A DNA stretch of 64,000 nt, from contig OY282607.1 of NCBI GenBank assembly GCA_958298945.1, positions 35,063,000-35,126,999 of the forward strand, in the 5' to 3' direction. This document shows, in pieces, positions 13,806 through 25,792 of this stretch. The notes under the pieces were generated by a model that was given only the letters and a program-made list of their open reading frames with translations, had not been told where the DNA came from and searched no databases. A program made the position numbers and the translations under genes. Every line of letters begins with the position of its first letter. Position 1 is the stretch's first letter. This stretch comes from Atherix ibis (taxonomy: Eukaryota; Arthropoda; Insecta; Diptera; Athericidae).

Positions 13806-14062
13806 CGTTTACCAACTTTCACTTTTACTTATAGCTCACGCAACAACTCAGTTACCGAAGCTAACGACTTGCTAGTGGGGAGATAGTTAACTTACCTTAA
13901 TGGCTTTGGAGCAAATTGAAATCAGACACAAATCAGAAAAGTACTCCGAAGAAGTAGTTTTACCATTGTTGCTAGTATAAATTTTAAACTATTGTGCAAT
14001 AGGGAAAATATTATTATTTTGAAAAAAAAATTTAAGTAGAATAGAATCTGCCTACTAATAAC

Positions 14063-15312
14063 ATGGCAAAAATTAATTTATTTCTAATATGCGTAAGTGT
14101 TTTAAATAACATTATTCATAATAAATACTGGAGTTTAATAATAATAATAATAAAAATCCCCTTTTATTATCAATAAAGAAAAAACTATGTTACTTACTCA
14201 TCAGTGAACTGTGGTAATAAAGAGTAGATAAAAACAGTTTATTTAATATCTGTGTCATTCTGCATTGCTTATTTGTTTAATATAAATTCTGATTGGATTA
14301 ACATATTTAAAAACAGAAATTTAAATATCGTAAAATAATATTTAATGAAATATTATTTTTATAATAATTAAAATCGTTCGAAAATTAGTTACTCCAAAAT
14401 GAGAGCATGAAATGCAAAACTTTCAATTTATTTTACATTCAACTACAGTGTATCGGTTTACTAAACTATTAATTAAGTTGCTTTCAGTATGAGTACAGTG
14501 AAGTACATAAATTAATTTACTACTTAATATAATATTAATTAATCGAGATCATTCGCAAAATATTCAGATAAGTTTTACTAGTACAAAATTGATGATTTAA
14601 ATTAAATTCCTCGAAAAATTCCTCCAAAAATATCCAAAATATATAAAAGGAAATAATAATATTCAAATTAATATGATGGTGTAATAAATGAATTAAATAA
14701 ATAGATAATCGGTCTTCAAGTTAAGTTTTGATGAAAAAATGTAAAAACCTTCAAAACTCAGAAAGCTTACAGTGAGAGTAACTTGCTGCAATATAATTTG
14801 TTTATAAACATTTTGTTGTGAAGCCCAACCATTATGTAATTCGATTTCAGTTTTAATAATGGTTATATATTTTTGTCTTTTCTCTTTTTACCATCTTTAA
14901 TCTGTTATAGCATAGAGAAAATTATTTTATATAATTTATCCCAATCACCCACTCTACATAGAAATATTTTTTTAAAAAGTTTTTTAATTAAATTTGTTAT
15001 ATTAATAAATTTTACAGATTTTTACACTTTTAATCTTTTGGATTGGATTTGCGACAGCAACGGTACAGCCTAGGGCACCAAATTTTCAATACTTTGAAAG
15101 GCAATTCCATTTTTAATAATATTTCTACAAAATCTATGATAAAATAAAACCATTTGCTAAATACTCATTTAATAATTTGCGGATATTTTTACAGACCGAA
15201 ATATCGATACCCATATTACGATGAGAATGGAAAAGGAAAATTATTGTATGGTTATGGTGGGCCAGAACTATACCAATACAAGACGTACACTCCTTTAGAA
15301 GGAATTCACTAA
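14063..15312 (+). CDS. Small secreted protein, paralogue B (three exons, GC-AG intron)
   Basis: Exons are 14063-14092, 15018-15100 and 15195-15312, giving 76 residues. Exon 1 encodes MAKINLFLIC and ends at a consensus donor (gtaagt). Exon 2 continues the hydrophobic signal peptide (IFTLLIFWIGFATA) and the start of the mature part. Exon 2 has no usable GT donor, but AAAG|GCAATT followed by ...tttacag|ACCG restores the frame exactly (FER then PKYRYPYY). Intron 2 is therefore inferred to be GC-AG. The C-terminus is tyrosine- and glycine-rich (YDENGKGKLLYGYGGPELYQY) and ends EGIH. Read through, exon 2 would stop five codons later. Function is unknown. It looks like a secreted insect peptide and distantly resembles the neighbouring small secreted proteins. 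Confidence 0.75.
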
Positions 15313-16248
15313 CGTTTATAAATTATTGTAAATTTTTAAGCTGTTTTTATTAAGTATTAATATTTATATATGTACAAAAGAAGAAAATTGTTATTAGTTA
15401 ATCAATTATTAAATAATAGATAAATATCTAGAGTATTTAGTTGTTTTACATAAAATTTTACTTTATTTTAATTTTTTACTTAAAAAAACATGTGATGTCT
15501 CCGAAATAATTTTGTCTGGGAATGGTGATTTTTAATCTGACGATTTAATTTAAGTAATTCAATTATAATTTGTACATTTGACAATAATTATCAACTTCAA
15601 TTTTTGTTTTACATATAATACGTTCTAGTGGTCTAGACCAGCAAGGATACTGCTTGTTATTGGCTCTATTTTAAGTGTAAGCAATTTTTAAAAAAAAACG
15701 AGTATCAAATAGTTCTTAATCTCATGATTACGAATAATATTTAAAAACCTTGTTTATATTCGGTAAAAAGTTTTCATAAAAAAAATTCTTTTTGACTATT
15801 ACATTCGTTTAGTTTCACAAAAAAATTCTGCACCCTTGTTTTATGATTTCAATTATCTGTGACATCAAAAAATGCACTAATTATCCAAAATTTTCTATAA
15901 ACAATAATTTAATTTTTTTGTATTTAAAATATTGACAAAATAAATTTGATTTAAAAATATATATATCTAGAATTTATAATTTTTCGTTAAAGAAAAAAAT
16001 ATGAATCGGAATTGCAAATCTCTTCAACAGCGGTAATAAATTTTATACCAGTTTATACTAGTTCAGTCACTTCCATTTTCACCTCAAATTGTAGAATTCC
16101 ACCTTAGTCTTTAATTTATTCACCATTTTATTTTAACATTACGTTTGACATTTGTTTCGACGTCATATTGTTTCGTTTATTCGCGTCGCTTAATTGCAAA
16201 GAATTTAAAATATACTACAATACATTTAAAAGCATTTAATTTATAAAA
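15313..16248. other. AT-rich spacer between secreted-protein gene B and LSm6
   Basis: No gene recognised. The last 200 bases, with a tgtttcgacgtcatattg block, are less AT-rich and probably contain the LSm6 promoter and short 5' leader. Confidence 0.5.
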
Positions 16249-16562
16249 ATGTCACGAAAAGAGGCTCTTTCTCAATTTATAAATCAAATACACGGCCGTC
16301 CAGTTGTGGTAAAATTGAACAGCGGCGTAGATTATCGAGGTTAGGAGTTCGTAAACAGCTTGCATTTGTACATAAAAGGTTTATTATAAAAACGAATTTT
16401 GTCTTTGTTTTAGGTGTTTTGGCTTGTTTGGATGGTTATATGAACATCGCACTCGATCAAACAGAAGAGTACGTAAATGGTCAGTTAAAAAATAAATACG
16501 GGGACGCGTTTATCCGTGGCAATAATGTCCTCTACATATCCACACAGAAACGGAGATTGTAA
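16249..16562 (+). CDS. LSm6: U6 snRNA-associated Sm-like protein LSm6
   Basis: Two exons (16249-16339 and 16414-16562) separated by a 74-bp GT-AG phase-1 intron encode 79 residues, the usual LSm6 length (about 80). The Sm fold is clear. The N-terminal helix is ALSQFINQI. Sm1 runs through RPVVVKLNSGVDYRGVLACLDGYMNIAL, with the D-x-x-M-N core. Sm2 ends AFIRGNNVLYIST with the R-G-N signature of RNA binding. LSm6 is part of the LSm1-7 ring (cytoplasmic decapping) and the LSm2-8 ring (nuclear, on the U6 3' end). An AATAAA lies right after the stop (16564-16569). The gene looks intact and ordinary. Confidence 0.96.
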
Positions 16563-18109
16563 TAATAAAATTAACAAAAAATTCATTTATTTAGTAATGG
16601 ATATTGTTTATATTATTTTTCTTAATTGTAACTAATTTTTTATAAGTAAAATTTAAAAAAAAAGACCAAAATGGTTTGTTGAAACTTCATGTTGAGATTT
16701 TGGTAAACAATTAAAACTAAAGAATTGTTTAAGAAGGAATATATCCTTTTTAGGTTTTAATATACCGAACTTTTTATATAATTCTAAATTTAATATTCTT
16801 TGATCCTATAATCTGACTCGCTGGAGGAAAGAAACTTACTTTCATGCGTTAAAATGTTAGTAGTTTTTTCTTAACAACAATGAGGACTTAAGATAACATG
16901 TTTACTTCGACAATAAAAGCTTTTTATTTTTGGACAACTGCATTAGATTTTTGTGTCCCACACAACTGTGCTACCTACTGAAATCTACAAAATCTAAATT
17001 TATAAAATATGGACTTCCTATTGGAAATTCGTATAGTCTTGGATGTATTTTCATAGAATATCGTTAAGATACTAAAAAATGTGTTCCTGTAATAGCCAAG
17101 CTTTTTAGCATTCAAATTTAAGGGATATACGTGTATTTTATAGCAGTGCGAACTTAGGGGCACTTCCCAAATTTGAGGCAATTGCAGCCGTTAAGTTTTT
17201 TACAAATATATTTTTAGATTGCATTCCCAAATAGATTACTTTTAGTAATCTATTCTTCTAAAATCCAACTAAACCAACTGCTCGCTAAGTGAAATTGCTT
17301 AAGAAAATGTTAACAATAACCTTAATAAAATAGTACTTTTACTATTCAGGAACAACTCCGTTAAGTCTTGAAGTAATTTACTATTTTTAAATCTAGAAGA
17401 ACTCATGAACTATCAAATAATAAAAGTAAATTATATTACAATTCTGATCAATTTAATCATGCATTGCTACCATAAAAAATGATATATGATGATATTACGA
17501 CAAAAAATTATTAAAAGTTCTTAATTTTTTTATTTTAACTATTTGAAGATAAAATCAATTGAAAAATATTCAGTTTCAATGAAAGACAAATTTATTAATT
17601 ATTTATGCCGATTTTTCGATATTTGGTGGTTTTAAAAGAATTTATTTTTCAATTATAGGATTTTTATTCAAATGTGAAAATTTCTTTCATTTTTATAAAA
17701 TAAAATAGTGGACATTAAAGAAAAACTGCATAGAAAGTTTATAAAAATATCCTAGGTATTGTTTAAATTTCAACAAGTTACTTCGTATCCTATTTATAAT
17801 AATATTTATTAATACCCATAATAAAAAAATTAAAACAATTTTAAAAATTCAACTCTCACTTTTAAAAGTTTTCTGGGAAGTAAATCATTCAAATATAAAA
17901 ATTTAAAACACCAAGAAATATAAATATCACAAACAAATAATTATACACGAAATTAAAAATATTACCTCATTTTTTAAATACAATTTATTTAAAACTATAT
18001 AACAAAAATTCCATTTAATTATTTACAAAGAATATCAAAACATTACAAGCGAAAATGGCAAAAATAGGAAATATTTTATTTCTCAAGCTTCTCTTACTTA
18101 ACACGCCTT
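16563..18109. other. AT-rich spacer between LSm6 and secreted-protein gene C
   Basis: Nothing recognisable. A slightly more complex patch occurs at about 16940-17290, without an ORF resembling known proteins. Confidence 0.5.
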
Positions 18110-18581
18110 CTAATCGTGATAATCATGATCAATTGCTCCATAATGTTGCAGTTCCTCTTTTGAATATCCTTGGCCCAAAAGATGGACTAGATTTTCACCT
18201 CTAGGGCCGTAGTGATGCTCAAAATGTGGCTTCCAGGCTTCTCCAAAATTTGGATCAAATTCGATGTGTTGCTCATCGGTATGCGAAGGATTGCCAAAAA
18301 AAACATTTTTAAAATAGGTCAGCACCGATTTTGTTTTCTGTATTTTATCCGTTATCGGTTGGAATATGGCTAAGAGTGGATGTCCTGATGGACTTTCTCT
18401 ATGCTCTGGTTCTTGCGCAAAATACTGAAAATTTGATAAATCCAAATTCGATAGATCGATCGTTGCACTAATCATTGGTATTACACTTAAATAACAGATT
18501 AGGAAGATCTAAAAACAGTATTTAAGAGAATCAATCTAAAAAATATATTATTTTATCAAAGAAATTCACCTTAGAAACCAT
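18110..18581 (-). CDS. Small secreted protein, paralogue C (two exons)
   Basis: A 12-base first coding exon (18581-18570, MVSK) is spliced with a 61-bp GT-AG intron to 18508-18110, giving 136 residues. Splicing creates a strong signal peptide (MVSKIFLICYLSVIPMISA). Starting instead at the internal ATG in exon 2 would leave no signal. The mature protein is acidic and histidine-rich near its end (EELQHYGAIDHDYHD). It contains EFDPNFGEAWKPHFEHHYGPRGEN, which aligns with the EFDP...P.F....G.R.E pattern of the gene at 10561. On the minus strand a TATA-like tttatatg (about 18675-18685) lies about 100 bases upstream of the ATG. The biochemical role is unknown. Confidence 0.72.
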
Positions 18582-20239
18582 TTTTGTGATTTTATTCGTT
18601 TATGGGTTGTTTATCGTGTTTTTAGAGCTACTCTGTGCCCGGTTCGATTCAAATGCGCTTTCTGACTAACGAAACCGTTTCATATAAAGCAAATCGTTTG
18701 TCTTTAAAATAAAAATGGTTATGCTATTTTTATTGATTAATTGGTATTCAAAAGGGATATGACTGTGATCGTATTAAATTGAAGAAAGTAAACAATTTCG
18801 TGAAGGTGTAATCGATTATGTCGGAAGGGGATATTGCGCAATTTATGTAACATCGATGTGGGCAATTCGTCATGTTCATTAATAAATAAAAAAATATCAT
18901 GCAGAACCTAATGCAATACGAGAGATATGAAAATATACCATATATAAGTTTGGAAGATATCAAATTAAATTTTATGCTAAAGTTTGATAAATTTTAGGAA
19001 AATATGGCTACATGAAGGCAGAAAAATAACTAATCCTTAGATAACCGTTCATTACTATTCGTAACAAAAGTTTACTGAATTGATGATTCATTCATCAGGG
19101 GGCAAGTTCCAATTCATAATCGTCAATCGTATTCTTATCACGTTCTTTAATGCAATTAATTACCGCATTCGATTGTTTTGTTTTACAAGTAGAGAAAGGG
19201 AAATGTTGTTGGCATTTTAATAAATATTTGGTATACTCAAAATTGTTTTATTCATTTTTGTCTGCTATCACCGATATTGACACATTGAAATTTGAATAGT
19301 TTCCGGTATTTATAATAAAGTATTTGTAAGTAATTATTTTTAAAAAGTTCGTCAAAATTTCCTAATTTATAATGTTTCCTCTAATGCTGATAACTTAAAA
19401 ATATATTTTTTTATTTTAAAAATTCTGCCTATTCTTCATCAAATATATTCCATGACTTCAAAATTATTTAAAAAATTTTTTTTGGGTACTATCACTTTTA
19501 AATTTAGTTAAAAATATTAAGTATTTAAAATTATTTTTGTATGTTAATTTTGATTTTGTTTTGAACATAATTTTATTTTATACGTAATATGTTAGATCTA
19601 ATTTTATTGTAACTTTAAAAATTCTCCAAAGGGTCCCGAAGCTTGTACTTAGTTTTAAATGGTTTTTAAATGATGTAATATTTTGTCGAAAAAAGTCAAT
19701 TTTTATGGATTAATTGATTACAAGTCGCTTATCTCACTGAATGACTAATCGAGATATTTTAAGTTGCACTATTTTCTGCATGAATATACCAAATATTGAA
19801 ATTAATTTTTTTTTCTGTAAAAAAATATTAATCTTAATTTTAATATTTTTTATGATAGTCGAAGGACATTTTTAACAGAAGTCAATGAAAAAAACTTTCT
19901 AAATAATTGCAACGCTCGTAAATTTGCACAGCCTTTACAATAGAATATATTTTTTTTTAAATAATGCAAAATATTCATTGATTGCAAATAGAGCAGGTTA
20001 CGAAATTCAAATCTACGTGCTTAAATATACAATATTTTGAGCATTTCAAAAAACTAGTTTGTATTGTAGACAAATTTTGCAAATTTAAAAGAATATTTTC
20101 ATACCACATGGTGATCGCGAAGTCATCTAATATATTTCCAACTTATGTTCCACCGTAGTTCGAATACCAAAACAACTTTCCAATGCGTTTTTAAGATGGC
20201 AAAAACTTACACTTTGTCAAGGGAACAAAATCAAATACC
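18582..20239. other. Intergenic AT-rich DNA
   Basis: The first 100 bases should contain the minus-strand promoter of the gene ending at 18581. Beyond that I see no gene, RNA or transposon. The sequence is A/T tracts with scattered unassignable patches. Confidence 0.5.
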
Positions 20240-20813
20240 AAAGACAGAATAATAATTGAAATAAATATTCATTTTATCAAAGGCTCTTTAACATTAACAA
20301 TTCTTTAGCGTGCAAATTAATTTAAAAAAATATATAATATATTCGTACTTATTAAAAGTATTTATAGTTCTAGTGATAGAGGTAAAAGTTGCCTATTGTT
20401 AATTTTTTCCCATTTTAATTTTAAACAATTTAGGTTAGTAACTAGATCCAGATCACTCCGTTTGTATTGTATTTAACTGCAATTTCCTAGCTGATCTTAA
20501 ACCACAATCAAGATTATAAATTATTTTTGGTTTTTCAAATAATTCTCAATAATTTTCTATTCATTCCAATTATAATAACTATTATTTATAAGCATTAAAA
20601 TATTTATTTATTTTCTCATCTTTTTGTTTCTTAAGTTTTTATTTTGAAAAAAAAAAAAAAATATTAATAAGTATAACGCGCAGCGTCGAGCTGAAAACCA
20701 TCAACGGAAAAATTGCTGTATTTTTCTTACATTTTCAATATTTTTATAACTTTTTTCTAAATAAATTTTTAAGTTTTTATTATTTTAATTTCATTAAAGC
20801 ATCTTTAAAGAAC

Positions 20814-21848
20814 TTATTCGGCCCATGCTAATAATTCCTTCATATCAGGATCCATTTCAGCAGCCGAAGCATCTGTAAATAGGTTACGAACAAATTATAA
20901 ATTTTCCGTTGATATTCACCAAAAAAAATAACAATATTCTTTTATTATTTTCTACATTACCTGTGAGTTTTTTAACATCCTTTTTAGCTTTTTGTTTAAT
21001 TTCATCTGTAGGCACTTCGGGTAACTCTGCACTGGGTCCTGCAACACCGAGTAACTCTTTGTCTAATTCCTCTTGTTCAAGTTCTTCTAATTCTTTTTCT
21101 AATTCATCATCATCTATGTCTTGTCCTGTATTAGAATAAACATCAATTAAAATATAAATTAGATTTACAAAAATAAGGCTTTTTATAGAATATTTAATCT
21201 ACCAAATGCAACTGGATTTGAAATGGCATCTGAAATCTCCTTAGCGACATCTTGTTGCTCGGCAATATCATCCATCATATCCTGTACTTGATCCACGTCC
21301 CTTTTAAAATATAACGAAAAATATTATTGCCGAGGATTTATTTCTTCGCTTGTCAATAATATTTATATTGCTCTCACTGGCATTTTGATATATTTAATAT
21401 CACTTAAAATTAAAACTTACATATTTTTATGAGCCGCTTTCAATGCGTCTGCAGCACTCTTCATAGTACTTAGGACGGCAGTATTGGTGTTGGCACCTTC
21501 CAGTGCCTCCCTTTGCATTTCAATGGTTGAAAGGGTTCCATCGATTTGTTGTAATTGCTTCTCGTATCGTTTTTTCCTTTTAAGAGCTTGGATTGCAGCT
21601 AGAAGGTTGTACAAGGACACAGACATTGACTAATATTCGTTATGAATTTGCAAAATTTAATTCAAATCACCTCTTTTGTCTTTGGTGCCATGTTTCTTAG
21701 CTGTTTCTAATTCTAAATCAATTTTTGATTCTAGAAACTCCTGCTTTTTTAGAAGCATAGCTTCGGTCTCACGCAATTTTTGGATGGCCTCACCAGTAGT
21801 TGGGGCCTCCTCTTTTTTTCCACCAAACAATTTTCCAAAAAAACTCAT
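20814..21848 (-). CDS. shrb: ESCRT-III subunit Snf7/CHMP4 (shrub), copy 1
   Basis: Five exons on the minus strand (21848-21671, 21598-21421, 21300-21203, 21125-20961, 20872-20814) total 678 bases, 225 residues, the normal CHMP4 size. All introns are GT-AG, though the first donor is the weaker AGAG|GTGATT. The N-terminus (MSFFGKLFGGKKEEAPTT) is the membrane-binding start of Snf7. The basic helix alpha1 is followed by AIQALKRKKRYEKQL and GTLSTIEMQREALEGA. An acidic region (DDDELEKELEELEQEEL) follows, and the C-terminus DPDMKELLAWAE is the MIM1-type Vps4-binding motif with its final acidic/Trp signature. The protein polymerises on endosomal and nuclear membranes for scission. It is 2.35 kb from an intact second copy. 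Confidence 0.95.
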
Positions 21849-22015
21849 ATTGACAGCCTAGCACAAAATGTATAAAATAATCGAATAACTTCTTTTTGAC
21901 CCAAATTTACTGAAACAATAGAAAAATATCACGAAGCAGAAATTGACCAACACACTTTTTTTGTCTTAAAACGAAATATTTGACAGATTTGTCAATCTAA
22001 AATTGTGAGGTGAAT

Positions 22016-22735
22016 AAGCTTAGATTATAGAACAAGTCAGAACTGACATCAAAAATAGCACTTTTCATGGTACGCTCCTTAGATTATAGAGTTATTTAAT
22101 CTAAGGTAAGGTGTCAGGACGTGGTAGTACGTCAATTGTCATTAGCAAATGTATATGGAAATAATAATATAATAATTATAACGTGTGTAGCTTATTCTGC
22201 TATAATTAATTAGGGTACTACACCGAAGAAAAAACACTCCTCAGATATAAACTATAGGCAAACTTCAGTTAGTACACTGCAGACGGCAGAACAATCGCTT
22301 TCAAGAAAATGGCAAAGAAAAGTAGAAATTGGCGTGAAAATTTAAATGCAATTTCTTATTATTAAATGAGTAATTATCAACAAAAAAAATATGGGACTTT
22401 CTAAAATTTTATAGTCTACTTACAACAAACCCTTGTAAGTAAATTAAAAAAAATTTGGTCAAAAAAAAAATTAAAATTTTCATTTACGGCATATAGTATA
22501 CTGTCGCAAAAATCGAGCTAGAACGTAATCCATAATAATAGTTTTGAAAATATACTTTGTATATTTTAAACAATTGTGTATTATAGGCCGTTGTTGCTAA
22601 TTAAATAAAATTCTATGAAAGAAATTTATATTGTTCCAACTCATACTCAGTAGCAGTTTGAATATCAAATTTTCCCAATGTATTCCGAAAAAGTTATTAA
22701 ATGTTGAACCTCTTAAGGAAACGAACAAGTCAAAA
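22016..22735. other. Spacer between the two shrub duplication units
   Basis: This sequence has no counterpart beyond unit 2, so it is a unique insertion or the remains of ancestral flank. The phrase ttagattata occurs at about 22019 and 22079, with an inverse-like taatctaag at about 22098, suggesting a small decayed repeat. A 19-codon ATG frame at about 22309 is not convincing as a gene. Confidence 0.45.
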
Positions 22736-23205
22736 CATTAAAGACAACATATTAATAGAATATTTTATTATTTCTCGTCAAAGTCTTTTCAACATTATCA
22801 TCTCAATAACGTGCAAATTGTAATGTATTCGTACTCGGTAGAAGTATTAATGGTAGTGGAAGAATTAAATGTATTCGGGCCTAGTATTAATTTTGCTTAT
22901 TTAAATTAAATATCTACAAATTATTTTTAAATAGCCAAAAACCGTTCCTTTTTGTTCTCATTGCACTTAACCTCAATATTCTAGATCTGGAGCCGCCATT
23001 AATAAAAATTACATTTTCTTTTCTATATAATTTGTAAAAATTTTATATTTATATAATAATAATGATTATTCATAAGCATAATAAAGTAATTTTTTTGTAT
23101 TTTTTGTTTTTGTTTTGAATAAATTAATAAAAGTGAATTAATATAAGTCAACGAAAAATTGCTGTGTTCTTTCGGAATTTTTTTTCTAGAGATTATTATT
23201 TTATT

Positions 23206-24196
23206 TTATTCAGCCCATGCTAATAATTCCTTCATATCAGGATCCATTTCAGCAGGCGAAGCATCTGTAAATTTGGTAAGAAAAATTTATAAGTTTCTGT
23301 TGATATTAACCACGAAATACAATACATTAATTTAATGATTTAAATATTACCTGTGAGTTTTTTAGCATCCTTTTTAGCTTTTTCCTTAATTTCATTTGTA
23401 GGCACTTCGGGTAACGCTACACTTGGTCCTGTAACACCGAGTAACTCTTTGTCTAATTCCTCTTGTTCAAGTTCTTCTAATTCTTTTTCTAATTCTTCAT
23501 CGTCTACATCTTGTCCTATAATGGAATAAATAATAATTAAATTTATAATTAATATTTACAAAACTGAGGTTTTTTAGTATAAATTTCGCAATATTTAATC
23601 TACCAAATCCGACTGGACTTGAAATTGCATCCGAAATTTCCTTCGCAAGGTCTTGTTGCTCGGCAATATCTTCTATCACATCGTGTACTTCATCTACATC
23701 CCTTTAAAAGATAACGAAACGGAATTATTCTCGTGTATTAATTTAACATTTTAGTTTAAAAACTTACATATTCTTATGAGCCGCTTTCAATGCGTCTGCA
23801 GCACTCTTCATTGTACTTAGGACAGCAGTATTGGTGTTCGCACCTTCCAATGCCTCCCTTTGCATTTCAATGGTTGAAAGGGTTCCATCGATTTGTTGTA
23901 ATTGCTTTTCATATCGCTTTTTCCTTTTAAGAGCTTGGATTGCAGCTGGAAGTTTGTACAAGGACACAGACGTTCACTCTTATTTGCTATGAATGTGCAC
24001 GATTTAAATCCAAATTACCTCTTTTATTTTTGGTACCATGTTTCTTGGCTGTTTCTAGTTCTAATTCGATTTTAGATTCTAGAAATTCCTGCTTTTTTAA
24101 AAGCATATTTTCTGTTTCGCGCAGTTTTTGGATGGACTCGCTAGTAGTCGGAGCCTCCTCTTTTTTTCCACCAAACAATTTTCCAAAAAAGCTCAT
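23206..24196 (-). CDS. shrb: ESCRT-III subunit Snf7/CHMP4 (shrub), copy 2
   Basis: Exons 24196-24019, 23945-23768, 23701-23604, 23515-23351 and 23264-23206 have the same lengths as those of copy 1 (178, 178, 98, 165, 59) and give 225 residues without stops. The core helices are nearly identical, including GKLFGGKKEEAPTT, AIQALKRKKRYEKQL and the terminal DPDMKELLAWAE. Differences cluster around exon 3 (VDEVHDVIEDIAEQQDLAKE against VDQVQDMMDDIAEQQDVAKE) and in the acidic linker (GPSVALPEVPTNEIKEK). The first intron has a stronger donor (GAG|GTAATT). Because reading frame, splice sites and promoter are preserved, both copies are probably expressed. Which one is ancestral cannot be told from the sequence alone. 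Confidence 0.93.
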
Positions 24197-24625
24197 TTTG
24201 ATGAAATTATTATTGACAGCTTAGCAGAAAATTTATAAAACAATCGAATTATATCCGTTTGCCTTCTAATTTGTTTGAAACAATAGAAAAATGTCACAAA
24301 GTAGAAATCAATCTTTACACTTTTTCTTTCTTAAAACGAAACATTTGACAGAATGCGTCATAATAAAATTGGGTGGTGAATAATAACAGTGGCCGAGAAT
24401 GAAAAACGCATAAAAAAATTATTTCCTATGTGTCAAAACGATGGAAAATTTGTTCTTCCCAAGTAACGCACTCGGAACTCATTCAATAAGTTCCGTCAAT
24501 GAGTTCCGTTTTTATTACCTCTGACGGCTCTTAGTTCAGGATTATGTCGTATTACGAATGAGTGTCGTCTATGGACTTGAATGACGGAACTAACTGAACT
24601 CGAAATGAATTTAGTGTGAATGTAT

Positions 24626-24896
24626 TGTAAATTTACATTTCTATTAGTTGTCAAAATAACCAATTGCTAATTGAATGTTGCGGCGACACAAGTTTTCCTC
24701 GTGCGTAAAATAAAGAAACGTAATAGTACATTATATTATAATTAAATTATATTATTAGAATTGTAAATTTTCATTTCTATTAGTTGTGAAATAACCAATT
24801 GCGAATTGAATGTTTCGGCGACAACAAGTTTTTCTCGTGCGTAAAAAAAAGAAACGTAATAGTACATTATATTAATTAAACTATATTATTAGAATT
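24626..24896 (+). repeat. 135-bp tandem duplication in the DUF4806 unit leader
   Basis: 24626-24761 and 24762-24896 are about 90 percent identical. Both contain catttctattagttgt, accaattgc, ctcgtgcgtaaaa and gaaacgtaatagtacatt. The second copy ends about 40 bases before the ATG at 24934, so the promoter or 5' leader of the element's gene appears to be duplicated. Confidence 0.85.
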
Positions 24897-24933
24897 AAAA
24901 TATATAATAAATAATAATATTATTAAAAGGAAA

Positions 24934-25662
24934 ATGTCCAAAAGAGCGTACGAAAGGGAAGTCGCGAACGAAATAAAAAGAAAATTAGTATGTGCAGTAA
25001 AAAAAAAAAAATAGAATTCACACTTGCTGATTTACGTATACCGGTGCAAGGTAATATAATTGAAACCGACAATTCCATTGAATATCTTGAAAGTTTGGAT
25101 AAAACAGAAGAAAGCTCCAGCACTCCACAAATAAATTCGAACTATTCGATGAATCGCTTTTAGAAGCAAGTAAAGACGTGAAAATAGAATTGGTATGATC
25201 ATATTTGTGATATTATTGCAACTTATCATTTAAATGTATGTACTATATTGATCAACAGATAGATATTTGTATGAAGCAGTCGGGAACAGAATTGAAAAAG
25301 TTTTTATATGCAACGTGCAAAATATTGTTTACCGAAGAATTGGCCTCCAAATTTACATTTGATGGGAGGCAGGGAAATATTGGCTTCAAGGACCTGAATG
25401 TATCAAAAATAATGAAGAGTAAGCATAATCTAAATTATTTTTAAATCTATGATAACATAACTAATAACTATTTTTTAATATAGATTGTGCATTGGATAAA
25501 TTTCCCTTCGTTAGGGAAGATGATATAAATAAAATTTTGAGGAGGTTTTTTTATACCACAAAAGACAATATATCCAAAAAAACCAAAAAAAAAGAACAAC
25601 ATTGTGCAACTACTTCGGACACCGAATTGTTCGATGACATCGAGTTCCTAGAAATTGAATAG
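24934..25662 (+). pseudogene. DUF4806-domain protein, intron-containing, frameshifted
   Basis: Three exons can be traced: 24934-25192, 25259-25418 and 25484-25662, with GT-AG introns (TTG|GTATGA...AACAG and AAGA|GTAAGC...ATATAG). Exons 2 and 3 join in frame and carry the DUF4806-like core: ELKKFLYATCKILFTEELA, FTFDGRQG, FKDLNVSKIM, then FPFVREDDINKILRRFF. The lysine-rich, acidic tail ends LEIE. Exon 1 starts MSKRAYEREVANEIKRK. It is broken by a frameshift at a 13-A run (24999-25011) and by another near 25146. DUF4806 has no established function. As far as I know, such proteins occur in many copies in insect genomes. The position between transposon-like ends suggests a mobile-element protein. 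Confidence 0.65.
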
Positions 25663-25792
25663 GTTTTAAGTTTTTTATATGGTTATATAGCTAGAAGAGG
25701 CTATTTTATTTAATTTTTTGTTATTAATTTTTTAATGTTATGAAAATATATTTGATTACAAAAAAAATTAAAAATATTTAACTATAATGAAG

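Larger units (their letters stand above)
20240..24380. repeat. Tandem segmental duplication carrying the two shrub genes
   Basis: Unit 1 is about 20240-22015 and unit 2 about 22735-24380. Similarity covers the whole gene, both promoters and leaders (acaatagaaaaat.tcac and cttaaaacgaaa at 21920-21980 and 24280-24350), introns in part, and 3' flanks. Matching 3' phrases include gaaaaattgctgt (20709 and 23155), and cgtgcaaatt plus a later tattcgtact (about 20310-20350 and 22810-22835). Coding exons are most alike and introns have diverged, as expected for an old tandem duplication. The unit boundaries are approximate. Confidence 0.85.

Noticed and set aside
22309..22368. Short peptide MAKKSRNWRENLN
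   Set aside because: Only 19 codons. It is too short and isolated to call.
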